Source: Chitinophagaceae bacterium UBA5175 (GTDB taxonomy: Bacteria; Bacteroidota; Bacteroidia; Chitinophagales; Chitinophagaceae). From it: a DNA stretch of 7,203 bases. The stretch is taken from assembly GCA_002413325.1 (NCBI GenBank), contig DHWT01000156.1:1-7203 (forward strand), in the 5' to 3' direction. The notes under the pieces were generated by a model. The model saw only the letters and a list, made by a program, of their open reading frames with translations, was not told the DNA's origin and did no database searches. Positions 1 through 5,352 of this stretch are shown here, in pieces. Position numbers and translations under genes: made by a program. Each line of letters opens with the position of its first letter. The first letter of the stretch is position 1.

Positions 1-550
1 TTTCCGAGCGTGCATATACATCTTCCGATGCATCCTGAATTTGCAGATCGTACAGGTCTGCCATAAGTTTTGTAAAATAAAAAAGTGAGGGAGAATCCGT
101 TTTCAGGTGAATGACACCTCCCGGTTTCAGTATCTTTTGGTAAAGGTGAAGAAATCGCGGATGTGTGAGGCGTTTTTTTGCACGGGACGTGCGCAATTGC
201 GGATCGGGGAAAGTAATCCAGATTTCACTCACTTCTCCCGGCAAAAAATAAGAATCGATTTTGTCGATCTGTGTACGGAGGAAAGCCGCATTGGTCAGAT
301 GATGCTGAAGGCATTCCAGGGCGCCGGAATAAATCCGGTTTCCTTTCAGGTCGACGCCGATAAAGTTCCGTTCCGGATACAATCTGGAAAGCCCGACCGT
401 ATATTCTCCCTTGCCGCAGGCCAGTTCCAGTGTAACCGGGTTGTCATTCTTAAAAAAATCCTTCCATTTGCCCGGCATGTCCTCGGGATATTGCAGCACA
501 TTGGCAAAAGATTGAATGGCTTGGAAGCGTATTAGTTTTTTGTGGCCCAT
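1..550 (-). CDS. trmB: tRNA (guanine-N7-)-methyltransferase TrmB, 3' end cut by window
   Basis: TrmB uses S-adenosylmethionine to make 7-methylguanosine at position 46 of tRNAs in the cytosol. The minus-strand frame from the ATG at 550-548 stays open for 183 codons to the window edge, so the C-terminus is missing. Visible parts: an N-terminal stretch with IRFQAIQSFANVLQYP (about residues 7-22); a Rossmann SAM-binding loop LELACGKGEYTVGL (41-54) followed by the acidic strand end GVDLKGNRI (65-73); the TrmB signature FPDPQLRTSRAKKRLTHPRFL (114-134), a variant of the classical PDPW..KKRH..RR motif that I associate with Bacteroidota members; and LKPGGVIHLKTDS (141-153). It starts 20 bp after the stop of the VanZ-like gene on the same strand, so the two are probably cotranscribed. 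Family assignment is very secure; completeness cannot be judged. Confidence 0.93.
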   Translation of the reverse strand, partial: MGHKKLIRFQAIQSFANVLQYPEDMPGKWKDFFKNDNPVTLELACGKGEYTVGLSRLYPERNFIGVDLKGNRIYSGALECLQHHLTNAAFLRTQIDKIDSYFLPGEVSEIWITFPDPQLRTSRAKKRLTHPRFLHLYQKILKPGGVIHLKTDSPSLFYFTKLMADLYDLQIQDASEDVYARSE

Positions 551-570
551 GACCCGGCAAAAATAAGGCT

Positions 571-1143
571 TCAGTGGAATTTGTTCTCCGAACCTTCCGG
601 CGAAAATGGACTGCCAGCCGGCAGACTTCCTCCGGGGATCAGTCCGGGCATATTCCCAGGCTGCCGGTTCATTATATGCGGGCTTTGAAAACTGCCGGGT
701 CCTGTATATATATCCGCGGATCTGATTGCCGACATGAACAGGTTTCTGTGTAACAGACCTTCGATAAGCAGGATCGCAGCCATCAGGCCCGAAATATTCT
801 GGGACATGGAAGTCATAACACCGGTTCTGTCCATAATGGATTGAAAGGAATAGCTGCCGATCATACCCAGCGTGGCAATTTCCCAATATTTATAGAATAC
901 CCCGATAAAAAGGGTTGCCGTAATGAGTACGGTATAAGAGAACGCTTTAGAAATCCGCATTTTAACGGTACAGATCAGATAGAAACTAATTGCCAGCAAA
1001 AAGCTCATCCCGAAATGTGCGGAGAAATGCACCAGCTTATAATGATCCGAAAGAGAATCCGGAAAAATCACGCCGAAACAACAAACTCCTGATGCCAGCA
1101 GCACCAGGATTAGTTTGTCTTTAACACTATATTCATTTTTCAT
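571..1143 (-). CDS. VanZ-like four-helix membrane protein
   Basis: A small integral membrane protein with four predicted transmembrane helices. Counted from the ATG at 1143-1141, they lie at about residues 9-28 (KLILVLLASGVCCFGVIFP), 38-58 (HFSAHFGMSFLLAISF), 68-92 (FSYTVLITATLFIGVFYKYW) and 117-135 (NISGLMAAILLIEGLL). The KLVHFSAHFGMSF segment before helix 2 and the SQNISGLMAAIL segment at helix 4 resemble the two conserved patches of VanZ-like proteins (K..HF and D..N..G), but the match is remote and several key residues differ. The C-terminal 45 residues are Gly/Pro/Ser-rich and probably disordered. The frame can be extended to an ATG at 1188 (15 more residues, with MNS as an intermediate start). 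I prefer 1143 because a charged MKNEYSVKDK leads straight into helix 1. The biochemical role of VanZ-like proteins outside teicoplanin resistance is unclear. It is followed by trmB after 20 bp. Confidence 0.7.
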   Translation of the reverse strand: MKNEYSVKDKLILVLLASGVCCFGVIFPDSLSDHYKLVHFSAHFGMSFLLAISFYLICTVKMRISKAFSYTVLITATLFIGVFYKYWEIATLGMIGSYSFQSIMDRTGVMTSMSQNISGLMAAILLIEGLLHRNLFMSAIRSADIYTGPGSFQSPHIMNRQPGNMPGLIPGGSLPAGSPFSPEGSENKFH

Positions 1144-1205
1144 AATCACTGAATTCATGTGACGAGGTCGAAATCCGTGCCAAATCATCTTCTTTTAAAG
1201 AACAT

Positions 1206-1213
1206 TAACTTTG
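1206..1213 (+). promoter_or_regulatory. Candidate -7 promoter element TAACTTTG
   Basis: TAACTTTG is an exact match to the Bacteroidota sigma-ABfr -7 consensus TAnnTTTG. It lies in the divergent gap and would drive the DUF3592-like gene with a leader of about 100 nt. No TTTG -33 element is visible at the expected 19-21 bp spacing, so support is limited to the -7 box. Confidence 0.3.
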
Positions 1214-1317
1214 TAGCACTGTTGGGTTGAATTCACAGGGAGTGGAACCGGCGCTCATTTACCTTCCGACACGCGTGTGTTAAACAGCCGAATGGTTGAT
1301 GAGGAGAATATTTATAT

Positions 1318-1761
1318 ATGGTATTAAGTCGTAATTCATTTTTCCTGCTGTTGGCCGCGCTGATTCTTTTACCGCTGGTATTTTATAAACTGGCCTGGCT
1401 GGCCGGGACGCGTGAAACCACGGGAACCATGTATTTTACGGGCCATGGGAACCTGGGATCGATCCTGGGGATTTCCACTTACCCGGTCATCCGGTTCAGG
1501 AATGGCAAAGACACGATTGTATTTAACGGGAATGTTAATATTCCGCTGAAGCCTGATGAACTGGTCTCTGTCCGTTATCAGGCTGACAATCCTGCTGATG
1601 CAAAAGTGAATTCCTTTACCTGTATCTGGGGTGACACACTGGCTTACGAACTGGGTCCTTTTTTGATTTTACTGGTTGTATTTTTTCACCCGGACCTGGT
1701 GCCGAAAAACGCAAAAGTGATACTGGGGAAAAAGCCATGGGTGAGGTTTGTGAATGGGTAA
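1318..1761 (+). CDS. DUF3592-like membrane protein
   Basis: A 147-residue protein with one hydrophobic helix near each end: about residues 7-30 (SFFLLLAALILLPLVFYKLAWLA) and 109-123 (LAYELGPFLILLVVFF). Between them is a soluble beta-rich domain. The pattern GTMYFTGHG, then YPVIRFRNGKDTIVF (55-69), then a KPDELVSVRYQADNPADAKV segment and a closing CIWGD is typical of DUF3592: a query for Y-P-V-x-x-F, then G-x-x-V-x-V-x-Y-x-x-x-N-P-x-x-A. Such domains sit outside the membrane between two helices; their function is not known. The start is supported by GAGGAGA at 1301-1307, ten bases before the ATG, an unusually good Shine-Dalgarno site for this phylum. The next plus-strand genes follow after a 168-bp gap, so cotranscription is possible but not shown. 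Confidence 0.75.
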   Translation: MVLSRNSFFLLLAALILLPLVFYKLAWLAGTRETTGTMYFTGHGNLGSILGISTYPVIRFRNGKDTIVFNGNVNIPLKPDELVSVRYQADNPADAKVNSFTCIWGDTLAYELGPFLILLVVFFHPDLVPKNAKVILGKKPWVRFVNG

Positions 1762-1839
1762 CCCTCCATAGTCATAATCTTCCAACCCTGACCCGTAAGA
1801 CTTCACTTGTTCAGCAACGCCTGGCTAAAGGAAAAAATG

Positions 1840-1847
1840 TATTTTTG
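1840..1847 (+). promoter_or_regulatory. Candidate -7 promoter element TATTTTTG
   Basis: TATTTTTG is an exact match to TAnnTTTG within the 168-bp gap between the DUF3592-like gene and the next gene, about 80 bp before that gene's ATG. No -33 TTTG is seen at the right distance. It would allow the downstream pair to be transcribed independently. Confidence 0.25.
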
Positions 1848-1929
1848 GCTGTTGGAAAAAAGGGTTGGCGCGCCCGGGTTGCAGAACTCATAAAGAGAGG
1901 TAAAAGGGGGATCGGATTTTTCAGCTGAT

Positions 1930-2262
1930 ATGGAAAACAAATCGTTCATCAGTAAATTGCAACAAGAGCTCCCCATAGGTGAGGCTGAGATCTTTTCATG
2001 GGAAGAGCTGACGGAAAAATGGGGACAATATATCAATGACCTCATCGAACATGATTTTCAAAAACTCATCAGCCTGTTATACAGGGTTGATGTTCCGGAA
2101 AACAAATTACGTCAGATGCTCAGGGATAACCCCGGTGAAAATGCAGGTAAAATCATTGCCTCCCTCATGATCGAACGCTTATTGCAAAAGATCCGGTCCA
2201 GGGAAGCGCATCGTTCAAAGCCTGCCGGGTTTTCCGGGGATCCGGGTATGGAGGAATGGTAA
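1930..2262 (+). CDS. Conserved hypothetical helical protein (Bacteroidota type)
   Basis: A 110-residue, cytosolic, mostly helical protein with no signal peptide, membrane helix, cysteine or obvious catalytic motif. The core SWEELTEKWGQYINDLIEHDFQKLISLLYRVDVPENKLRQML (about residues 23-64), followed by AGKIIASLMIERLLQKIRSR (71-90), matches my memory of a short hypothetical family in Bacteroidota with the conserved pattern LI..DF..L..LLYR.DV.E.KL and IA.L.I.R..QKI..R. Function unknown. The C-terminal 20 residues are Gly/Pro-rich and likely disordered. The start follows A/G-rich sequence around 1899-1912 but has no convincing Shine-Dalgarno site. It lies 49 bp upstream of the secreted-protein gene on the same strand. 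Confidence 0.72.
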   Translation: MENKSFISKLQQELPIGEAEIFSWEELTEKWGQYINDLIEHDFQKLISLLYRVDVPENKLRQMLRDNPGENAGKIIASLMIERLLQKIRSREAHRSKPAGFSGDPGMEEW

Positions 2263-2311
2263 ACGGTACATGAGGTTTAGCAATAAAATTTCACTTTATA
2301 TAATTTGTGGT

Positions 2312-2677
2312 ATGAAAAAAACCGGATTGCTGATTGCACTGACCTTCTTTGCGTTTTCGACTTATGCCCAACTATCCAAAACGAAATGGAAAACAACCCT
2401 ACAGCTTGAAAATTCCACTGAGGTTTATTTTGATTTTGGAAGGGATAGTCTGAAAGTATTTGTTGCGGCAGACAGCTCTTTATTGGAAACCGTTCTTTAT
2501 ACGGAAAAAAGCGGGGAGATGACCTTACTGAAGCTAAGTGGTATCAGTAACTGCGAAGGTGTGACCGGTAAATACAAATTTGAAATTAAAAAAGATGAAA
2601 TGGTTTTAACGCTGGTGTCAGATGAATGTTCTGACAGGGCTGAAGTATTGGACCGGGCGGTATTGACCAGGATATAA
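2312..2677 (+). CDS. Secreted lipocalin-sized hypothetical protein
   Basis: A 121-residue protein beginning with a classical signal peptide: MKK, a hydrophobic core TGLLIALTFFAF, then STYAQ, with likely cleavage around residues 19-20 (the A-Q end is common in Bacteroidota exports). The mature part of about 100 residues is predicted to be all beta: alternating strands WKTTLQLEN, VYFDFGRDSLKVF, LETVLYTE, MTLLKLSG, GKYKFEIKKDEMVLTLVSD. The order W near the N-terminus, F..D.L, C..V.G.Y, D.C..R resembles small lipocalin-like or calycin-like exported proteins. Two cysteines, Cys81 and Cys106, may form a disulfide. The frame extends upstream to an ATG at 2270, but the internal start at 2312 is preferred because it places the signal peptide exactly at the N-terminus. 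No function can be assigned. Confidence 0.72.
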   Translation: MKKTGLLIALTFFAFSTYAQLSKTKWKTTLQLENSTEVYFDFGRDSLKVFVAADSSLLETVLYTEKSGEMTLLKLSGISNCEGVTGKYKFEIKKDEMVLTLVSDECSDRAEVLDRAVLTRI

Positions 2678-2813
2678 TTATTTTATCCTGACATGCTGAA
2701 GACTCCGCACCTGGCGGCATTACAATGTATTCCCGCTCGTTTTCTTAAAGCATACTTTTTAGGCCCATGAGCCGGGCAATCCGGACAGCATCCATAAATT
2801 AAATCCGGATAAT

Positions 2814-2849
2814 GATCCGGCAGAGACCTTTATCAGGTCTCCCCGGATC
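2814..2849. terminator. Hairpin between convergent genes
   Basis: Stem of GATCCGG (2814-2820) with CCGGATC (2843-2849), then GAGACC (2823-2828) with GGTCTC (2836-2841), a 2-by-1 internal loop between them and a 7-nt loop TTTATCA. On the plus strand GTTTTT (2856-2861) follows, so it probably terminates the secreted-protein unit. On the minus strand only a weak AT-rich tail follows the hairpin after thioredoxin. It lies between two converging genes, as expected. Confidence 0.65.
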
Positions 2850-2872
2850 GTCCTGGTTTTTGTACAGACCTT

Positions 2873-3250
2873 TTATTTTTCAATTTTTTCAGCAGCCACC
2901 AGCAAATTTTCCTCTATTACTTTTTTAAAAACATGTTTAGGAAAAGCTCCTGGCTGCATCCTGGGTTCGCCATCAGCGCCTATGAATAGCATCGTAGGAA
3001 TGCTTTGTATGCCAAATACAGCCGATAATTCCTGTTCAGCATCTGTATTGACTTTATAGATTATCAACCTGCCTTCATATTCTTTTGAAAGTTCTTCCAG
3101 CACGGGCGCTACCATTTTGCAGGGGCCACACCAGTCAGCATAAAAATCAATGATGGCTGGCAATGTTCCCTGGTATTTCCATTCCTTTTCTGTTTCGTAA
3201 TTGAACACTTTTTCTTTGAAATCCTGGGCAGTGAGTTTTATGGTTGCCAT
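2873..3250 (-). CDS. trxA: Thioredoxin
   Basis: A 125-residue cytosolic thioredoxin that reduces protein disulfides and is itself recharged by thioredoxin reductase. The active site is WCGPC at residues 40-44, preceded by the buried-Asp strand IIDFYAD (33-39). The cis-proline is Pro85 in GIQSIPTMLF, and a C-terminal helix HVFKKVIEENL closes the fold. Length is slightly above the 105-110 residues of the classic protein because of an N-terminal extension (FKEKVFNYETEKEWKYQGTLP) typical of Bacteroidota thioredoxins. There is no signal peptide or lipobox, so it is not a periplasmic TlpA-type protein. It is a single-gene unit: its promoter lies just upstream, and hairpins lie on both sides. Gene symbol is by family; paralogues are likely elsewhere in the genome. 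Confidence 0.93.
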   Translation of the reverse strand: MATIKLTAQDFKEKVFNYETEKEWKYQGTLPAIIDFYADWCGPCKMVAPVLEELSKEYEGRLIIYKVNTDAEQELSAVFGIQSIPTMLFIGADGEPRMQPGAFPKHVFKKVIEENLLVAAEKIEK

Positions 3251-3267
3251 GGTTTATTTATTTTATG

Positions 3268-3275
3268 CAAATTTA
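3268..3275 (-). promoter_or_regulatory. Candidate -7 promoter element for thioredoxin
   Basis: On the minus strand this reads TAAATTTG, an exact match to TAnnTTTG, 17 bp upstream of the thioredoxin ATG, which would give a short leader of about a dozen bases. A matching -33 TTTG is not seen, so this is position plus consensus only. Confidence 0.45.
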
Positions 3276-3374
3276 TCAAGACAGATCGGGATGGCGGGTG
3301 ACTTTTGTTACGCTGACGCGCCCATCATTTTTTACTGCCATCCGCTTATGAAAGGAATCTTAAAAAACCTCTTT

Positions 3375-3410
3375 AAACAAGAAATGCCCCGAGAGGGGCA
3401 TTTCTTGTTT
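3375..3410 (-). terminator. 16-bp perfect hairpin terminator after the tRNA-like gene
   Basis: Positions 3375-3390 pair perfectly with 3395-3410 around a four-base loop (GAGA on plus, TCTC on minus). The stem is GC-rich at the loop end and A/T-rich at the base, ending TTTCTTGTTT on the minus strand, with a further run of six T at about 3361-3366 downstream. It begins 3 bases beyond the encoded CCA of the tRNA-like gene, as expected for the intrinsic terminator of a stable-RNA gene. The plus strand is nearly equivalent, so it could act in both directions. Confidence 0.8.
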
Positions 3411-3413
3411 TGC

Positions 3414-3588
3414 TGGCTGTAGAGGGAGGATTCGAACCTCCACGGGGCAGTTAGCCTTAGCGCAATGTTAGTGGTGGTCAACCCCAGTCGGCCACGCTTT
3501 GCAGCGAGACCGGCATTATGCTACGTTTATCCTGTAATCCCCACCCCCGAGACAAGAGGGCATGTCTGCCAAATTTCATCACTCCACA
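3414..3588 (-). tRNA. Unusual class II tRNA-like gene: apparent anticodon GUC, giant variable arm
   Basis: Read on the minus strand from 3588. Acceptor stem TGTGGAG (3588-3582) pairs with CTCTACA (3424-3418) with one G-U. U8-G9 follow. The D stem is ATG/CAT (3579-3577, 3564-3562) with a 12-nt loop containing GG, as in tRNA-Leu. The anticodon stem is CCCTC/GGGGG (3560-3556, 3548-3544) with loop TTGTCTC, so bases 34-36 are GTC (3553-3551) and base 37 is T. The T arm is GGAGG-TTCGAAT-CCTCC (3441-3425). The discriminator is G (3417) and CCA is encoded (3416-3414). Tertiary partners are preserved: U8/A14, A15/U48, GG in the D loop with UUC in the T loop, G26/U44. The variable region is 102 nt (3543-3442): a GGGG/CCCC stem with a 91-nt insert. 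The total of 175 nt is about twice normal. A tight terminator follows. The fold is leucine-like, but G73 and GUC fit aspartate. It may be a real but atypical tRNA, a tRNA-derived regulatory RNA, or a decaying gene; intact stems argue against decay. Confidence 0.7.
3448..3538 (-). other. 91-nt structured insert in the variable arm
   Basis: This is the extra segment between the GGGG and CCCC strands of the variable arm. On the minus strand, TAGCATAATG (3523-3514) can pair with CATTGCGCTA (3467-3458) as two 4-bp helices around a 2-by-2 internal loop. Inside lies a hairpin of CGGTC (3512-3508) with GGCCG (3493-3489), a T/T mismatch, then CGC/GCG around a six-base loop TGCAAA. The remaining inner segment (about 3487-3468) is GGGG- and CCACC-rich. 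No start codon with a plausible reading frame, no second tRNA and no recognised intron core was found. Pairing was found by eye, so folding energy is not known. Confidence 0.5.
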
Positions 3589-3684
3589 ATATAGTCGAGG
3601 TTTTTCAACCATTGACTATGCAATATTAAGGCAAATCAATTAATGTTTTGCATATATACTAATAAATATTTTAAAACATTCGAT

Positions 3685-3718
3685 AATATTTAAATAATAG
3701 CTATATTTATTAAATATT
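3685..3718. promoter_or_regulatory. AT-rich dyad upstream of the Lrp/AsnC gene
   Basis: AATATTTAA (3685-3693) is inverted as TTAAATATT (3710-3718), with the palindrome ATAGCTAT (3697-3704) at the centre, shifted by one base. It ends 19 bp before the ATG. Lrp/AsnC proteins commonly bind A/T-rich dyads in their own promoters, so autoregulation is a fair inference. The surrounding 80 bp is about 85% A+T, so part of the symmetry could be compositional. Confidence 0.4.
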
Positions 3719-3737
3719 ATTAAAACAGTGTTTCAAA

Positions 3738-4211
3738 ATGAGCGGTAAATTTAACCTAGACAAGCTGGATTTGCAAATAATTCATGAAATGATGGAAAAT
3801 GCTGAGATTTCTTATGCTGATCTCGGTAAAAAATTATTTGTATCCGGGGGTACCATCCATGTTCGTATAAAAAAACTCCAGGAGCTTGGCATCGTCAAAG
3901 GGACCCGGCTCAATGTGAATCTGAAAAGCCTGGGCTTCGATGTGATCGCCTTTATCGGGATTTACCTGGAGAAGAGTTCCCTGTATGATTCCGTGGCGAA
4001 AGATCTTCGTAAGATCCCTGAGATTGTGCGGCTGAATTACACAACCGGCAATTACAGCATGTTCGCAGAAATCGTATGTAAGGATATCAACCAGCTGCGT
4101 TTTGTATTACACGACGAGTTGCAGAAGATAAAAGGTATCGAGAGAACCGAAACGTTTATTTCACTCGATGAGAGCTTTAACCGGAATGTTCCCGTTTATA
4201 AAGAGGCTTAA
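3738..4211 (+). CDS. Lrp/AsnC family transcriptional regulator
   Basis: A 157-residue regulator with the usual two-domain layout. An N-terminal winged helix-turn-helix opens with the family pattern LDKLDLQIIHEMMENAEISYADLGKKL (about residues 7-33), followed by a recognition region VSGGTIHVRIKKLQELGIVKG (35-55). A C-terminal RAM/ligand-binding domain (about 66-142) has strands DVIAFIGIYLE and VRLNYTTGNYSMFAEIVCKD (97-116), where the TGN turn matches the TG.YD motif that lines amino-acid effector sites. Such proteins form dimers and octamers and usually sense an amino acid; the effector here cannot be read from sequence. A single-gene unit: it is divergent from the tRNA-like gene (149 bp shared upstream region) and convergent with the permease (55 bp gap). 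It is probably autoregulated through the AT-rich dyad. Confidence 0.9.
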   Translation: MSGKFNLDKLDLQIIHEMMENAEISYADLGKKLFVSGGTIHVRIKKLQELGIVKGTRLNVNLKSLGFDVIAFIGIYLEKSSLYDSVAKDLRKIPEIVRLNYTTGNYSMFAEIVCKDINQLRFVLHDELQKIKGIERTETFISLDESFNRNVPVYKEA

Positions 4212-4266
4212 AGTACAGGGCTTAAGGCCAGGGCCTGTCCGGTCACTCATCTTCGAAAAAGTCAAA

Positions 4267-5349
4267 TCAGACTTTCACATTCAGCGCGTCGCGCAAACCG
4301 TTGCCCAGTAAATTAAAAGCGAGTACGAGCAGCATGATGGCGATCCCGGGTGCGAGGGCCAGCATGGGATTATGGGTAATGATGAAATTATAATTCTCCT
4401 TGATCATTAGGCCCCAGCTGGGTTGCGGCGGCTGAACCCCGATACCTAAGAAACTCAGTCCCGCTTCAATCACAATTGCAGAAGCAAAATTGGAAGCAGC
4501 CACCACCATCACCGGTCCGAGGATATTGGGAAGAATATGCCGCAGGATGATCCGGCTGTCATTATAGCCCAGTGCCGTAGCGGCTTCCACGTATTCCAGT
4601 TCTTTTACAGAGAGTACCTGTCCTCGCACGATGCGCGCCACATTCACCCACATGGTTAAACCGATGGCAATAAAAACCTGCCAGAATCCTTTTCCCAGGA
4701 GCAGTGTAAGGGCAAAAACAAGCAATAAAGTGGGAATGCTCCAGATCACATTGAGCAGCCACATAATCGCCCGGTCGGTTCTCCCTCCGTAATATCCCGC
4801 CAGCGCGCCCAGGAAAATGCCAATGCTGAGCGAAAGAATCGCCGTGATCAATCCGACTGCGAGACTGACCCGCACGCCGATAATGAGCCGGCTCATGATA
4901 TCCCGGCCGTAGCGGTCGGTGCCGAGCCAGAACGTTTTGCTGCGGATCATCATATCCGGATTTCCCGGCGGATGATAAAAGGCCTGCCGTTCACTGATGC
5001 CCTCATCAATGAATTTCTGAACGATCATACTGTCGCCCTGCTGTAACCAGGCGGTAACGGGCTGCCAGTCATAACGGTCATCTACACCTGAAAAAAGGCG
5101 TTCCATCCATGAAACCCCGGGCGGTGTCTGCTGTTTTCTGGTCAGCAGGAAGGACTGGTGGTAGCCGGGTTTTTGTCCGCCGATTTCCAGAATCATCCGG
5201 TTGGCATATGGACTGTGATCGGGTGCCAGCAGGTAGGAAAAGACTGCCATGATCACTGCCAGTATAATAATGATCATTCCAAAAACGGCGCCCCGGTTCT
5301 TTTTCAGCCGGCGCCAGGTGTCGGACTGTATGGAATTATTTTCCTTCAA
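4267..5349 (-). CDS. ABC transporter inner-membrane permease, DppC/OppC type
   Basis: A 360-residue permease of the peptide/nickel importer class. It has an N-terminal cytosolic stretch with TWRRLKKNRGAVFG (11-24), TM1 (about 22-42), a long periplasmic segment (43-138), the family signature FWLGTDRYGRDIMSRLIIGVRVSL (140-163), and five further helices around 160-186, 195-218, 222-241, 276-303 and 329-349. The EAA loop that docks on the ATPase is EYVEAATALGYNDSRIILRHILPN (252-275), with the conserved Gly261. The extracytoplasmic segment is longer than in E. coli DppC/OppC and begins with IGGQKPGY, which I associate with Bacteroidota homologues. The only start that keeps TM1 is a TTG at 5349-5347, since the first ATG is residue 25, inside the helix. 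No partner permease, ATPase or binding protein is in the window. It lies 3 bp after the glycosyltransferase stop and is probably translated by coupling. The substrate is unknown. Confidence 0.9.
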   Translation of the reverse strand: MKENNSIQSDTWRRLKKNRGAVFGMIIIILAVIMAVFSYLLAPDHSPYANRMILEIGGQKPGYHQSFLLTRKQQTPPGVSWMERLFSGVDDRYDWQPVTAWLQQGDSMIVQKFIDEGISERQAFYHPPGNPDMMIRSKTFWLGTDRYGRDIMSRLIIGVRVSLAVGLITAILSLSIGIFLGALAGYYGGRTDRAIMWLLNVIWSIPTLLLVFALTLLLGKGFWQVFIAIGLTMWVNVARIVRGQVLSVKELEYVEAATALGYNDSRIILRHILPNILGPVMVVAASNFASAIVIEAGLSFLGIGVQPPQPSWGLMIKENYNFIITHNPMLALAPGIAIMLLVLAFNLLGNGLRDALNVKV

Positions 5350-5352
5350 TTT

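Noticed and set aside
107..535. Plus-strand open frame of 142 codons
   Set aside because: It is antisense to the trmB coding region, whose motifs are unmistakable.
558..565. Minus-strand TATTTTTG just upstream of trmB
   Set aside because: It matches the -7 consensus but is 7 bp from the ATG and has no -33 element, so it would leave almost no leader; trmB is better explained as part of the upstream unit.
1269..1278. Perfect 10-bp palindrome ACACGCGTGT
   Set aside because: It is short and isolated; one such site is expected by chance in a few kilobases on both strands often enough not to claim function.
1837..1893. Short frame in the 1762-1929 gap beginning MYFWLLEKR
   Set aside because: Only 18 codons and no supporting signal; possibly gene debris, but this cannot be shown.
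1737..1928. Plus-strand 63-codon Lys/Arg-rich frame
   Set aside because: It overlaps the end of the DUF3592-like gene in another frame, has no ribosome-binding site and shows no recognisable family.
1803..2045. Minus-strand 80-codon frame
   Set aside because: It lies antisense to the start of the helical hypothetical protein and has no family features.
3201..3422. Plus-strand 73-codon frame across the thioredoxin start and the terminator hairpin
   Set aside because: It is antisense to thioredoxin and runs through an intrinsic terminator and the tRNA-like 3' end.
3414..3588. Reading the tRNA-like gene as tmRNA or as tRNA with a group I intron
   Set aside because: An anticodon arm is present and no tag reading frame exists; the insert is in the variable arm rather than the anticodon loop, and at 91 nt it is far smaller than group I introns.
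4216..4237. Possible hairpin CAGGGC...GGCCTG between the Lrp and permease genes
   Set aside because: Pairing is interrupted and no T run follows; not convincing as a terminator.
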